From Candidatus Defluviicoccus seviourii (GTDB lineage: Bacteria > Pseudomonadota > Alphaproteobacteria > Rhodospirillales > Defluviicoccaceae), in contig UXAT02000052.1 of assembly GCA_900609035.2 (NCBI GenBank), positions 1 to 64,000 of the forward strand: 64,000 nt of DNA, in the 5' to 3' direction. The position numbers were made by a program, and so were the translations under genes. The notes under the pieces are model-generated. The model made no database searches, was not told the DNA's origin, and was given only the letters and a program-made list of their open reading frames with translations. Position 1 is the first letter of the stretch; every line of letters starts with the position of its first letter. Below, piece by piece: positions 17,351 through 26,109 of this stretch.

Positions 17351-19081
17351 TCAGCGCCGCCGCCAAGCCTGGGTACGGCGGGTCAACGACTGGGAGACAA
17401 GTGTATGCAGGAAGCGGACCGTGGCCGAAGTATAGACAATCAGCATCGCCATCGCGGCGGCTGCGGCAACACTGCCAGCATCGTCCATCGCCAGCACCGC
17501 CACCGCCGCCGGTCGGGTGTCTGAGGAGAACAAGAACACCACCGCCGAGACTGTCGTCATGGCATTGACGAACAGGTAAAGCGCGATGTCGAGGATGGTG
17601 GGCAGGCAGACCGGCACCGTAACCCGCCAGAACGTCCGATAGAACGGCACCTTCAGCGATGCCGAAACACTCTCGAATTCAGGGTCGATCTGTTTCAGTG
17701 CGGTCACCGCAGTCAGGTGGCTCACCGTGTAGAAGTGCACGATGGTCGACAACACGAGGATAGCCATGGTGCCGACCAGGAAGTTGAGCGGGTTCCATGG
17801 CGCATTGAAGAAGAAGATGTAGGAGATGCCGAGCACCAGGCCCGGGACCGCCAACGGCACCATCGCCAAGAGGTGAACACCCGAGCGCAGCCACGGAGCA
17901 CCGCGACCCTTCTCAACCAGATAGGCGCCGGCAAACACCACCGTGCTGCCGATGATCGCGGTCAGCGTCGCCATCCTGAGCGAGTTGAAGAACGACTTCC
18001 AGCCGTCGGCATCGACGACGGAGAAGTCGTAGTTGGCGAGCGTCAGCCCGAGGTCGTAGGGCCAGAACTTGACGAACGAGGCGTAGGCCGAAACGCCGAG
18101 GATGCCGAGCAGAAACAGGCTGATCAGGCCGCAGATGGCGAGATAGATCCCATCCGTGACCCGGTTCGGCTTGGGCACCAACGGCACCGCGCGTGCCGAC
18201 AGGCTCGCCGACTGCCGGCGCTGCGCCCAGCGGTCGACAACAAAGGCGAGCAGCGCCGGGGTCAAGAGGATCATGCCGACGACCGCGCCCATCTCGAAGT
18301 TCTGTTGGCCGACCACCTGTTTATAGACGTCCGTCGCCAGCACGTTGTAGCGGCCGCCGATCACCTTCGGCACGCCAAAGTCGGTAATTACCAACGTGAA
18401 CACGACGAGGACGGTGCTGACCAGACCGTAACGGATCCCCGGCAGAGTGACGGTGAAGAACGTCCGCACGCGGCTGGCGCCCAGCACCTGCGCCGCTTCG
18501 TAAAGCCTGGAATCCGCGAGCGACATCGCGGTGTAGAGGATCATGATCGCGTGCGGCAGGGCGAAGAAGACCATGCCGGTGACGATGCCGATCGGCCCGT
18601 AGATGCTGGCGCCAAAGAGCCAATCCTTGATCAGCCCCTGGTTGCCGAACAGGTAGACCAGCGAGATCGCCGGCAGCAGCGAAGGCGCCAGGATCGGGAT
18701 CGAGGCGATCGCGCGGAACAGCCCCTTCGCCGGCATGCAGGTGCGGCTAAGGCCGTAGGCGAACAGGAAGGCGATCGTGGTCGTAATGATGGTGGAAACG
18801 ATGGAGATGAACAGGCTGTTGCCGATCGATTGGAACAGCGCCGGGTTGGAGAAGTAGGCGATGAAGTTGTCGAGGCCGATGAAGGCCCCGGTCCGGTCCT
18901 GAAAGCTCTTGGACAGGAGCGCGTAGAGCGCGAATGCCACGAAGATGAGGAGGAAGGCGGCCAGCGCCGCGAGCCCGCCCGCCATGACGAGCCGTTCCCC
19001 AGCCACCCGGCCGGAGCCCGTTCCCGCTACCGCCGGCGTGCCCAAGGCGGTGGCTCCGGCACCGATGCCGGGTGCGGTCAT
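17351..19081 (-). CDS. 2-Aminoethylphosphonate ABC transporter permease (two fused permease domains)
   Basis: This 576-residue protein has about twelve membrane segments and two MetI-type permease domains in one chain, like the iron(III) and thiamin permeases FbpB and ThiP. The first half has the coupling loop around EAAQVLGASRVRTFFTV. The second half has the matching loop near DPEFESVSASLKV. Its place between the binding protein/ATPase pair and phnW supports 2-aminoethylphosphonate as substrate. The ATG at 19081 overlaps the ATPase stop by 4 bases. The frame is open further upstream, but that part is only the antisense-frame shadow of the ATPase gene. Confidence 0.92.
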   Translation of the reverse strand: MTAPGIGAGATALGTPAVAGTGSGRVAGERLVMAGGLAALAAFLLIFVAFALYALLSKSFQDRTGAFIGLDNFIAYFSNPALFQSIGNSLFISIVSTIITTTIAFLFAYGLSRTCMPAKGLFRAIASIPILAPSLLPAISLVYLFGNQGLIKDWLFGASIYGPIGIVTGMVFFALPHAIMILYTAMSLADSRLYEAAQVLGASRVRTFFTVTLPGIRYGLVSTVLVVFTLVITDFGVPKVIGGRYNVLATDVYKQVVGQQNFEMGAVVGMILLTPALLAFVVDRWAQRRQSASLSARAVPLVPKPNRVTDGIYLAICGLISLFLLGILGVSAYASFVKFWPYDLGLTLANYDFSVVDADGWKSFFNSLRMATLTAIIGSTVVFAGAYLVEKGRGAPWLRSGVHLLAMVPLAVPGLVLGISYIFFFNAPWNPLNFLVGTMAILVLSTIVHFYTVSHLTAVTALKQIDPEFESVSASLKVPFYRTFWRVTVPVCLPTILDIALYLFVNAMTTVSAVVFLFSSDTRPAAVAVLAMDDAGSVAAAAAMAMLIVYTSATVRFLHTLVSQSLTRRTQAWRRR

Positions 19082-20268
19082 GACACGGCAGGATAGACGC
19101 GCAGCCGGTGGCTCGGCAGCGCGATGCGGACCGAATGGCCGCGGCTGACCTGGCGGCTGCGGACCAGGGGCGTCGGCAGGTCGGCGGCGAGGATCATCCC
19201 TTCGAGACAATCCGGCGCCAAGCGCGCTCGGAAGAAGTTGCCGATGAAATCGAGTTCGGCGACCCGCGCCTCCATGTGATTGCCCGCCGCCGCGGCAGTG
19301 CCATCGTCGATCTCGACATCCTCGGGCCGCACGCAAACGGTCACCCGCGATCCCGGCGCTACCCCGTGCAGCCCACCCGCATGTTGCACCTCGACCCGGC
19401 CAAGGCGCACATGCTGCTGGTCGATCAGCGTTCCCGGCAGGAAGTTCATCGTGCCGATGAAGTCGGCCACGAACGGATTGACCGGATCGCCATAGATCTC
19501 GTCCGCCGTGCCGACCTGTTCGATCACGCCCGCCTTCATGACCACGATCCGGTCGGCCATGGTCAGCGCCTCTTCCTGATCGTGCGTCACCATGATCGTG
19601 GTGATGTTGAGCCGACGCTGCAGATCCTTGATTTCCTTGCGCAGGTGCAGGCGAACCTTGGCATCGAGTGCGCTCAGCGGCTCATCCAGCAGAAGCAAGC
19701 CGGGCGACGTCGCAAGCGCGCGCGCAAGTGCGACGCGCTGCTGCTGGCCACCTGAGAGCTGGGCCGGAAACTTCTCCGCCTGATCGGCGAGGCCGACCAT
19801 ATCCAGAAGCTCGGCGGCGCGTTTTCGGGCGTCGCCGCGGCGCATCTTCCGGTTTTCCAAACCGTAGGCGACGTTCTTGATCACCGTCAGGTTGGGGAAC
19901 AGGGCATAGGACTGAAAAACGATCCCGAAGTCCCGCTGCGACGGCGGCAGCGCCGAAATGTCGCGCCCCGCCTGTTCGATCGTTCCGGAGGTCTGGGGAT
20001 CGAGCCCGGCAATCGCCCGCAGAAGCGTCGTCTTGCCGCAGCCCGAGGGGCCGAGGAAGCAGACAAACTCGCCTTCGTTAATCGCGAGCGAGACGTTCTT
20101 CAGCGCCTCGAAGCTGCCGAACTTCTTGCTAAGCTGTTCGATCCTGAGGTAGGGCGCGCCTGCGCCCTGCCCCGCCGCCGCTGCCTGAGGGTGCTCCGCA
20201 TTCACGACCTTTATCCCGTCAAGAGCGTCGTCGGGCGCGGCTGACACACCCAACGGCCGCTCGCCCAC
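19078..20268 (-). CDS. 2-Aminoethylphosphonate ABC transporter ATP-binding protein
   Basis: This ABC ATPase (396 residues) has Walker A GPSGCGKT at 73-80, the signature LSGGQQQR, Walker [14 protein letters not shown] and the switch histidine in VTHDQEEA. The C-terminal 140 residues form a TOBE-type regulatory domain with the segment [10 protein letters not shown]. It drives the adjacent permease. The GTG start lies 3 bases after the stop of the binding-protein gene. About 40 residues before the ABC fold are variable and rich in alanine, so an internal start is possible, but no better ribosome-binding site is evident. Confidence 0.93.
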   Translation of the reverse strand: MGERPLGVSAAPDDALDGIKVVNAEHPQAAAAGQGAGAPYLRIEQLSKKFGSFEALKNVSLAINEGEFVCFLGPSGCGKTTLLRAIAGLDPQTSGTIEQAGRDISALPPSQRDFGIVFQSYALFPNLTVIKNVAYGLENRKMRRGDARKRAAELLDMVGLADQAEKFPAQLSGGQQQRVALARALATSPGLLLLDEPLSALDAKVRLHLRKEIKDLQRRLNITTIMVTHDQEEALTMADRIVVMKAGVIEQVGTADEIYGDPVNPFVADFIGTMNFLPGTLIDQQHVRLGRVEVQHAGGLHGVAPGSRVTVCVRPEDVEIDDGTAAAAGNHMEARVAELDFIGNFFRARLAPDCLEGMILAADLPTPLVRSRQVSRGHSVRIALPSHRLRVYPAVS

Positions 20269-20271
20269 ACG

Positions 20272-21321
20272 CTATTTTTTCGGTTCGGACTTGGAGTCGT
20301 AGCGCTTGGTCCACTCGGCCAGGATGCGATCCCGGTTGAGCGCCGCCCACGCGAAGTCGTTGTTGGGCATCATCATCGCTTCGGCGTTGGCGGGATAGTT
20401 GGGGATATCCTTGGTCATGCCCTGGTAGGCCACGACCGCATAGAAGGTGTTGTAGAGTTCGTTCGCACCCTTGCTGGCGGCAAAGTCGGCGAGCTTTTTC
20501 GCGGCAGCAGGCTGATCCGTCCCCTTGACGATCGCGGTCGCCTCCATGTCCCAGCCGGAGCCAGGCTTCGGAAGGATGACATCGAGCGGTGCGCCCTTGG
20601 TCTTGAGCGAGGCGCCGGTGTACTCGATCGAGATGCCGAGCGGATATTCTCCGGCGGCCGCCTGCTTGCAGGGCTTGGAACCGGAATGGGTATAGGCGGC
20701 GATGTTTTCGTTCAGCTTGTCCATAAAGGCCCAGCCTTGCGCCTCGCCCATCTGCTGCAGCCAGCCTGAGACGGTGAGGAAGCCGGTGCCCGACGATGCC
20801 GGATTGGGCATGACCAAGTGACCCTTGTAGACAGGGTTCAGCAGGTCCTCCCAGCTTGCCGGCTTCGGCAAACCCTTCTTTTCGGCTTCGATGGTGTTGT
20901 AGCAAACGGCGCCCATCCACGCGTCAACGCCGACCCAGGTCGGCGGATTCTTCGAACTGCGGAACTTCGGCTTCAGGTTTTCGACGCCGGCGGGCGAATA
21001 CCCTTCGAGCAGGCCGTCGCGGTCGAGCAGCAGCAGGCTGGAGGCCGCCAAGCCCCAGATCACATCCGCCTGCGGCTTCGCTTTCTCCGCCAAAAGGCGC
21101 GCGGTGATGATGCCGGTCGAGTCCCGCACCCACTGGATTTCGATATCCGGGTGCGCCGCCTCGAACGCCTTCTTATAGGGGGCGAGTTGCTCGTTCTCGA
21201 AGGCTGTGTAGACAGTCAGCATCTCCGCCGCGCCGGCCGGCCGGCCGGGCAACAGCGCCGCCATGGCGGACACGAGAATGGCAGACAGTCCTTGAACTGC
21301 GCGGCGCGAGCACACGAGCAT
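20272..21321 (-). CDS. 2-Aminoethylphosphonate-binding periplasmic protein
   Basis: This 349-residue secreted protein is of the iron/spermidine-type family 1 solute-binding fold. It starts with a signal peptide ending near RPAGAAE, followed by LTVYTAFENEQLAPYKKAF, which is typical of the PhnS-like group. It is the first gene of the seven-gene operon and would capture 2-aminoethylphosphonate in the periplasm. AAGGAG lies 7 bases before the ATG and is embedded in a stem-loop described separately. The three transport genes use the order binding protein, ATPase, fused permease. Confidence 0.92.
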   Translation of the reverse strand: MLVCSRRAVQGLSAILVSAMAALLPGRPAGAAEMLTVYTAFENEQLAPYKKAFEAAHPDIEIQWVRDSTGIITARLLAEKAKPQADVIWGLAASSLLLLDRDGLLEGYSPAGVENLKPKFRSSKNPPTWVGVDAWMGAVCYNTIEAEKKGLPKPASWEDLLNPVYKGHLVMPNPASSGTGFLTVSGWLQQMGEAQGWAFMDKLNENIAAYTHSGSKPCKQAAAGEYPLGISIEYTGASLKTKGAPLDVILPKPGSGWDMEATAIVKGTDQPAAAKKLADFAASKGANELYNTFYAVVAYQGMTKDIPNYPANAEAMMMPNNDFAWAALNRDRILAEWTKRYDSKSEPKK

Positions 21322-21322
21322 T

Positions 21323-21350
21323 GCACGGCTCCTTGGATTTGTAGCCGTGC
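21323..21350 (-). promoter_or_regulatory. Stem-loop around the ribosome-binding site of the aminophosphonate operon
   Basis: GCACGGCT (21323-21330) and AGCCGTGC (21343-21350) form a perfect 8-base inverted repeat with a 12-base loop. It ends 1 base before the ATG of the binding-protein gene. The Shine-Dalgarno AAGGAG (minus strand, 21334-21329) lies at the junction of loop and stem, so folding would partly hide it. This could tune translation of the operon. No known riboswitch class is recognised. Confidence 0.45.
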
Positions 21351-21563
21351 AGGCACATAGTATCGCCCGCTAGCGGCCCCGATTCTATCCCCTCACCTTG
21401 TCTAGACCAGGACCGTGTTCGGAGGGGATGAAGCTTTTGTGACGGCGGGTGAGCCGTTGCTTGGCGAGAGCAGTATTCCGCCGGCACCGGCTGCTGACCG
21501 CTGCTCTTGCGGCGCATAAGCCCGGCGTTGCCGAGCGGGCGCGAACGTGGCAGGTTTTCCGGC

Positions 21564-22544
21564 ATGATTTCAGCACCCGAAGCCGTTTTGTACACCGGCT
21601 GCGGCCTCGACCGCGTCGCCGCACGCAGAGCCAACGATGCCTGGATTGAGGCACAGCGGCGTGCGCCGTCCATCCGCGTTCTGCCCTATTGGCGCGGCCG
21701 GAATCTCATCATCGACGGCGAGCCGCCGCGCCTTGCCGCGGCAACCGGCGCCAGCGCACAGGACGTCGCTGCCGCTGCTGAAACGCTCGTGTTTCTCGGC
21801 ACTTCGGCGGACGGCTGTCCCTGGTTCGCGGCTGACCTGTCGGCGGGCGAGCGCCGCGATCTGCCCGCTTTCGGCGACGGCACCGCGTTTCGGGATCTGT
21901 GGCGGATTGGCGCCAGGCTCACGCGCGATGATGGCGCGATCCTCGCTTACGTCCGCGGCATGATGCACTGGCACCAGCAGCACCGGTTCTGCGGGCGCTG
22001 CGGTCAGCCGACCCATGTGCGCGACGGCGGCCATATGCGGGTATGCGCGAACGAAGCGTGCGCCGAGAAGCACTTCCCGCGCACCGATCCGGTGGTGATC
22101 ATGCTCGTCACCCACGGCGAAGGCAGCGACGCGCGCTGCGTCCTGGCACGCCAACCGGCATGGCCAGCCGGCCTGCATTCGACGCTTGCCGGTTTCGTCG
22201 AGCCGGGTGAGAGCGTTGAGGAAGCGGTGGTGCGGGAGGTGCGCGAGGAGGTCGGCCTTGAGGTCGCGCGGCTCACCTATTTCACCTCGCAACCGTGGCC
22301 CTTCCCCGGGTCGCTGATGCTGGGATACCGCGCCACGGTCGAAAGCGCGGGCGCGATCCGCTACGATACGGCCGAGCTCGAGGATGCGCGCTGGTTCAGC
22401 CGCGCGGACGTGCAAGCTTTCACGCGGCCGGAGCGGTACCTTCCCTATCGTGGGACGATCGCGCGCGCACTCATCGACGCATGGCTCGCCGAAGGCGGTG
22501 ACTTCGGCCGCGGCTCGGAGAGGGACGAGGCGGACCGATGCTGA
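21564..22544 (+). CDS. nudC: NAD+ diphosphatase / NAD-cap hydrolase NudC
   Basis: NudC hydrolyses NADH and removes NAD caps from RNA. The protein has the zinc ribbon FCGRCG ... CANEAC in its middle and a Nudix box beginning GFVEPGESVEEA and ending in REEVGL. The NudC-specific SQPWPFPGSLM follows directly. The ATG at 21564 gives 326 residues and a normal family N-terminus; the frame is open to a TTG at 21507, which I consider upstream noise. It is read divergently from the aminophosphonate operon. The GNAT gene overlaps its last 7 bases, so the two are probably co-expressed. Confidence 0.95.
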   Translation: MISAPEAVLYTGCGLDRVAARRANDAWIEAQRRAPSIRVLPYWRGRNLIIDGEPPRLAAATGASAQDVAAAAETLVFLGTSADGCPWFAADLSAGERRDLPAFGDGTAFRDLWRIGARLTRDDGAILAYVRGMMHWHQQHRFCGRCGQPTHVRDGGHMRVCANEACAEKHFPRTDPVVIMLVTHGEGSDARCVLARQPAWPAGLHSTLAGFVEPGESVEEAVVREVREEVGLEVARLTYFTSQPWPFPGSLMLGYRATVESAGAIRYDTAELEDARWFSRADVQAFTRPERYLPYRGTIARALIDAWLAEGGDFGRGSERDEADRC

Positions 22545-23083
22545 CCCTGCGCAGCGCCGGACCACAAGACGCAGAGCCGATCGCGCGCGTCTATGTTGAC
22601 GCCTGGCGCTCTGCCTACCCGGGCGTCGTTCCGAACGAGGTCCTGGTGCGGATGTCCGTCGGCGCCCAGGCACGCCAGTGGGCGTTCGTGTTGCGCCAGC
22701 GCGGCGGACCGCAGGCCGTCATCGTTGCCGAAGACCCAGAGGCCGGGATCATCGGCATGGGCTCGTGCGGCGAGGTACGGACAACCGGGCTCCCGCAGTC
22801 GGGCGAGGTCTATACCCTTTATGTTGCGCCGGGCTTTGAGGGCAACGGCATTGGCAGCGCGCTCCTGTTGGGCTTGTTCAACGTGCTCGCCGATCGCGGC
22901 CTGAACTCGGCGCTGGTCTGGGTGCTGGGCGGCAATCCGGCGCGCTTCTTTTACGAGGCGATGGGTGGCCGCCGCGTCGCCGTGCGCGCCGAGACGCTGT
23001 GGAACAAGGAGCTGATGCAGGTTGCCTACGGCTGGGACGATGTCCGCAGCCTTCCCCGGCTGGGCGACGTGCGTGTGAAGTGA
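22538..23083 (+). CDS. GNAT-family N-acetyltransferase
   Basis: The 181-residue protein has the GNAT fold: a beginning LTLRSAGPQDAEPIARVYVDA, the acetyl-CoA pyrophosphate loop in FEGNGIGSALL near residue 105, and a C-terminal ARFFYEAMGGRRV. The latter matches the typical F-Y-x-x-x-G-F segment. It would transfer an acetyl group to a small molecule or protein amine; the substrate is unknown. The start overlaps the nudC end by 7 bases and has GAGGCGG upstream. The carboxylase gene follows 89 bases later, after a tandem repeat. Confidence 0.88.
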   Translation: MLTLRSAGPQDAEPIARVYVDAWRSAYPGVVPNEVLVRMSVGAQARQWAFVLRQRGGPQAVIVAEDPEAGIIGMGSCGEVRTTGLPQSGEVYTLYVAPGFEGNGIGSALLLGLFNVLADRGLNSALVWVLGGNPARFFYEAMGGRRVAVRAETLWNKELMQVAYGWDDVRSLPRLGDVRVK

Positions 23084-23107
23084 ACCGGGCGCCCCCGGCA
23101 CTGCACT

Positions 23108-23160
23108 TGGGCAAGGGTGCACGGCACGTGGGCAAAGGTGCACGGCACTGGGGCAAGGGT
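23108..23160 (+). repeat. 21-bp tandem repeat upstream of the carboxylase gene
   Basis: Two full units of 21 bases (23108-23128 and 23129-23149) of the form TGGGCAAGGGTGCACGGCAC plus one base differ at two positions. A partial third copy GGGGCAAGGGT follows. Each unit has a Shine-Dalgarno-like AAGGG and a small inverted repeat GTGC/GCAC. The array ends 12 bases before the start codon of the biotin carboxylase gene and merges into its ribosome-binding site. Confidence 0.85.
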
Positions 23161-23172
23161 AAGGGAGCGCCG

Positions 23173-25221
23173 ATGTTCGAACGCATTCTGATCGCCAATC
23201 GCGGCGAGATCGCCTGCCGCATCATCCGTACCGCGCGCCGGTTGGGCATCCGCTCGATCGCCGTCTACTCCGATGCGGACGCCGATGCGATGCACGTGGC
23301 GATGGCGGACGAGGCCTATCACATCGGCCCGGCCGAGCCGCGCTTGAGCTATCTCGCCATCCCCAGGCTGCTCGACATCGCGGCACTGGCCGCCGTCGAC
23401 GCCATTCACCCGGGCTACGGCTTCCTGTCCGAGAACGCCGCCTTCGCCGATGCCTGCCGGGCGGCGGATTTCGTGTTCATCGGCCCGCCGGCGGAAGCCA
23501 TCCGGGCGATGGGCTCAAAAAGCGAAGCCAAGGCGATCATGGAGGCGAACGGCGTGCCGGTCGTCCCCGGCTATCACGGCGAGGGCCAGGACCTTTCGAT
23601 CATCGAGCAGGCCGCGGCGCAGATCGGCTACCCCGTCATCGTCAAGGCGGTCGCCGGCGGCGGCGGCCGTGGCCTGCGCGTGGTCGAACGGCCGAGCCAG
23701 CTGCATCAGGCGGTCGAGCGGGCGCGGCACGAGGCGATGAGTGCTTTTGACGACGGACGGCTCCTGATCGAGAAGTACATCGCCGAGCCCCGCCACGTCG
23801 AGGTGCAGGTGTTTGCGGATCGTCTCGGTTCGGTTGTGCACCTGGCGGAGCGCGACTGCTCGATCCAGCGCCGGCATCAGAAGGTCATCGAGGAGGCTCC
23901 AGCGCCGAACCTGGCACCGGCACTGCGCCAGGCGCTTGGCCAAGCGGCGGTGCGCGCCGCCCAGGCCGTCGCCTACGAGGGGGCCGGCACGGTCGAATTC
24001 CTCGTCGACGGTGCGGAGCGCTTCTTCTTTATGGAGATGAACACAAGGCTGCAGGTCGAGCACCCGGTCACCGAGATGATCACCGGCATCGACCTGGTCG
24101 AATGGCAGTTGCGGATTGCCGCTGGTGAGCCGCTGCCGCTGTGCCAAGACGACATCGCGGTCAACGGCCACGCCTTCGAGGCCCGCATCTATGCCGAGGA
24201 CCCGGCGCACGGCTTCCTGCCCGCCACCGGCACGCTGCGCCGCCTGCGCTTTCCGGACGAGAGCGCCTTCGTGCGCATCGATACCGGCGTCCGAGAAGGC
24301 GATGCGGTCGGCGCCAGCTACGATCCGATGATCGCCAAGCTGATCGTCTGGGACGCCGACCGGACCAAGGCGCTCAACCGCCTCCGCTGCGGGCTCGACG
24401 AAGTGCAGGTGGTGGGTGTCGCCAACAATGTTGCCTTCTTGGGCGCGCTCTGCCGCCACCACGCCTTCGCCGCTGCCGACCTCTCGACGCATTTCATCGA
24501 CCGGCACGAAAAAGCACTCTTGCCGGAAGCGCAGCCGGCCGGTGCCCGGACGCTCGCCCTGGCCGCGCTCGCGATGCTGAAGCGCAGGGAAGCGGAGGCG
24601 GCCGATGCGGCGCGGCGTTCGCGTGATCCCCACTCGCCGTGGCACCGCACCGACGGCTGGCGCCTGAATGACGACAATTTCCACACTTTCACCTTCCGTG
24701 ACGGCGGCGCCAGCGTCGATGTCGTCAGCCACTACCGCGCCGACGGTTTCGTGTTCGAGGTGCCGGGCGCCCCCTTGCCGATCAAGGCGCAGGGCGAGAT
24801 CGATGCCGGAGGCGACCTCGTCGCCGAGCTCAACGGCGTGCGCTTGAAGGCCTGCGTCGCGCGGCACGGCGACGAGATCACGGTGATCGCAGCTGGCGCC
24901 TGCCACCGGCTCGTCATCGACGATCCGGTCGCCCGCGCCGACGTCGTCGAGGCGCGCACGCCCTCGCTCAAGGCGCCGATGCCGGGCCGGGTGATCGCCG
25001 TCAACGTCGAAGCGGGCGAGGCCGTGCGCCGCGGCACCACGGTTATGGTGTTGGAGGCGATGAAGATGGAGCACGTCGTGGCTGCGCCAGCCGACGGCAT
25101 GGTCGAGCGCATCCACTTCCTGGTTGGCGACCAGGTGCAGGAAGGCAACGTGCTGGTATCATTCGTCTCCGACCCGCCGTCGGCAGAATGCTCCCCTACG
25201 GCCGAGGTTCTTGAAAAATAA
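23173..25221 (+). CDS. mccA: 3-Methylcrotonyl-CoA carboxylase alpha subunit (biotin carboxylase + BCCP)
   Basis: This 682-residue biotin-containing subunit starts with the biotin carboxylase signature FERILIANRGEIACRIIRTA. It has the ATP-grasp glycine loop VKAVAGGGGRGLRVV and ends with a biotinyl domain whose attachment lysine is about K631 in EAMKMEHVV. The segment MGSKSEAKAIMEANGVPVV and the length fit methylcrotonyl-CoA carboxylase of leucine breakdown better than acetyl-CoA carboxylase; a propionyl-CoA or geranyl-CoA carboxylase is possible. The ATG has AAGGGAG upstream. No carboxyltransferase (beta) gene is adjacent, which is unusual because the two normally sit together. Confidence 0.9.
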   Translation: MFERILIANRGEIACRIIRTARRLGIRSIAVYSDADADAMHVAMADEAYHIGPAEPRLSYLAIPRLLDIAALAAVDAIHPGYGFLSENAAFADACRAADFVFIGPPAEAIRAMGSKSEAKAIMEANGVPVVPGYHGEGQDLSIIEQAAAQIGYPVIVKAVAGGGGRGLRVVERPSQLHQAVERARHEAMSAFDDGRLLIEKYIAEPRHVEVQVFADRLGSVVHLAERDCSIQRRHQKVIEEAPAPNLAPALRQALGQAAVRAAQAVAYEGAGTVEFLVDGAERFFFMEMNTRLQVEHPVTEMITGIDLVEWQLRIAAGEPLPLCQDDIAVNGHAFEARIYAEDPAHGFLPATGTLRRLRFPDESAFVRIDTGVREGDAVGASYDPMIAKLIVWDADRTKALNRLRCGLDEVQVVGVANNVAFLGALCRHHAFAAADLSTHFIDRHEKALLPEAQPAGARTLALAALAMLKRREAEAADAARRSRDPHSPWHRTDGWRLNDDNFHTFTFRDGGASVDVVSHYRADGFVFEVPGAPLPIKAQGEIDAGGDLVAELNGVRLKACVARHGDEITVIAAGACHRLVIDDPVARADVVEARTPSLKAPMPGRVIAVNVEAGEAVRRGTTVMVLEAMKMEHVVAAPADGMVERIHFLVGDQVQEGNVLVSFVSDPPSAECSPTAEVLEK

Positions 25222-25235
25222 AGGAGACCCCACGA

Positions 25236-25298
25236 ATGACGGGCCGCCGACGCGAAATGAGCGGCAGCTTAATTAAAAAAAAGAGAATAAGGATGTGA
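25236..25298 (+). CDS. Possible 20-residue basic micropeptide after mccA
   Basis: An ATG at 25236 is preceded by AAGGAGA at a good distance and lies 15 bases after the mccA stop, so ribosomes could re-initiate there. The frame runs 20 codons to TGA and encodes a strongly basic peptide ending in LIKKKRIRM. It shows no family resemblance. It could be a leader peptide, a truncated remnant of a following operon gene, or chance. The strong ribosome-binding site is the only real support. Confidence 0.25.
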   Translation: MTGRRREMSGSLIKKKRIRM

Positions 25299-25374
25299 CC
25301 ATTATGTTGCGCCGCAACACGGAACGTGCTGCAATGCCGGCAACACCCCGGCTAAAGGAAGGGATGCGGCGACA

Positions 25375-26067
25375 ATGGAGCTGAGCGAACTCGGGCGAGT
25401 GCTGCACGAACAACATTTCCGCATTCTGGTCTCGATCTGCGGCCTCGAGAACCGTGTCACCGGCCCCGAAGCCGAGCGTCCCTTTGATGCGACCAACCCC
25501 GAGGACCGCGCCCAGCTACAGCGTCTGGTCAGCGAAATCGATGAAATCATCGATCATAACGCCTTCGAAGAAGTCATCTTGTTTCCGCTGTTGGCTGATG
25601 ACAGCAACGAAATGGCGATTCACTTGACCCACGAACACGTCGAGATCGGTCCCAAGGCGCTCGATCTGCGCACGCTGGCCGCGGGGTTCCTGGCCTCAGG
25701 CTGCGATCAGGACGCGTGGCAGGCATTCAAGGAGCACGCGATCGAGCTTGTGCGCCTCATGATGCAGCATTTGCAGCAGGAGGAGGCCTCGCTCGTGCAG
25801 CAGCTCGGCGGCATGCTCGATCCCGAGACCGACCTGCGCTTGGCGCGCGAGCGCGCAGCCGGACGCTCCGGCGCCAGCGTCGCCGCCACCGAGTGCTGTG
25901 ATCGACAGGACGCGCTGCCTGAACCGGCCGGCGGCGCTACGCTTAACGGCGATCGCGACAGCCCGCGCGTGGCGCCACGGCGGATCTGCGCCTATGATCT
26001 GGCGCAGCGGATGACGGCGCGCCGTCGTTCGACGGCGCTGCCGCGATCGGGACCCGTTCTCCGCTAA
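25375..26067 (+). CDS. Hemerythrin-like diiron/HHE domain protein
   Basis: The 230-residue protein carries an HHE-type four-helix bundle in its first 140 residues. Candidate iron ligands are H14 in LHEQHF, H61 and E65 in HNAFE, H83-H88 in HLTHEH, H121, and H132 and E136 in HLQQE. Such domains bind oxygen, nitric oxide or iron, or protect iron-sulfur clusters. The last 85 residues are low in complexity and rich in arginine, without a recognised domain. It stands between mccA and the convergent zeta-inhibitor gene. A GGAAGGG precedes the ATG. Confidence 0.8.
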   Translation: MELSELGRVLHEQHFRILVSICGLENRVTGPEAERPFDATNPEDRAQLQRLVSEIDEIIDHNAFEEVILFPLLADDSNEMAIHLTHEHVEIGPKALDLRTLAAGFLASGCDQDAWQAFKEHAIELVRLMMQHLQQEEASLVQQLGGMLDPETDLRLARERAAGRSGASVAATECCDRQDALPEPAGGATLNGDRDSPRVAPRRICAYDLAQRMTARRRSTALPRSGPVLR

Positions 26068-26109
26068 CGAACGCACGCGTTTCCTTGGCGCGCGGCGGCG
26101 CGGGCCGGC

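Noticed and set aside
19082..19336. N-terminal extension of the aminophosphonate permease
   Set aside because: This part is arginine- and proline-rich shadow coding in a frame overlapping the ATPase gene; the overlapping ATGA at 19078-19081 marks the real start.
23108..23160. CRISPR-like repeat array
   Set aside because: The units are directly adjacent with no spacers, so it is a simple tandem repeat.
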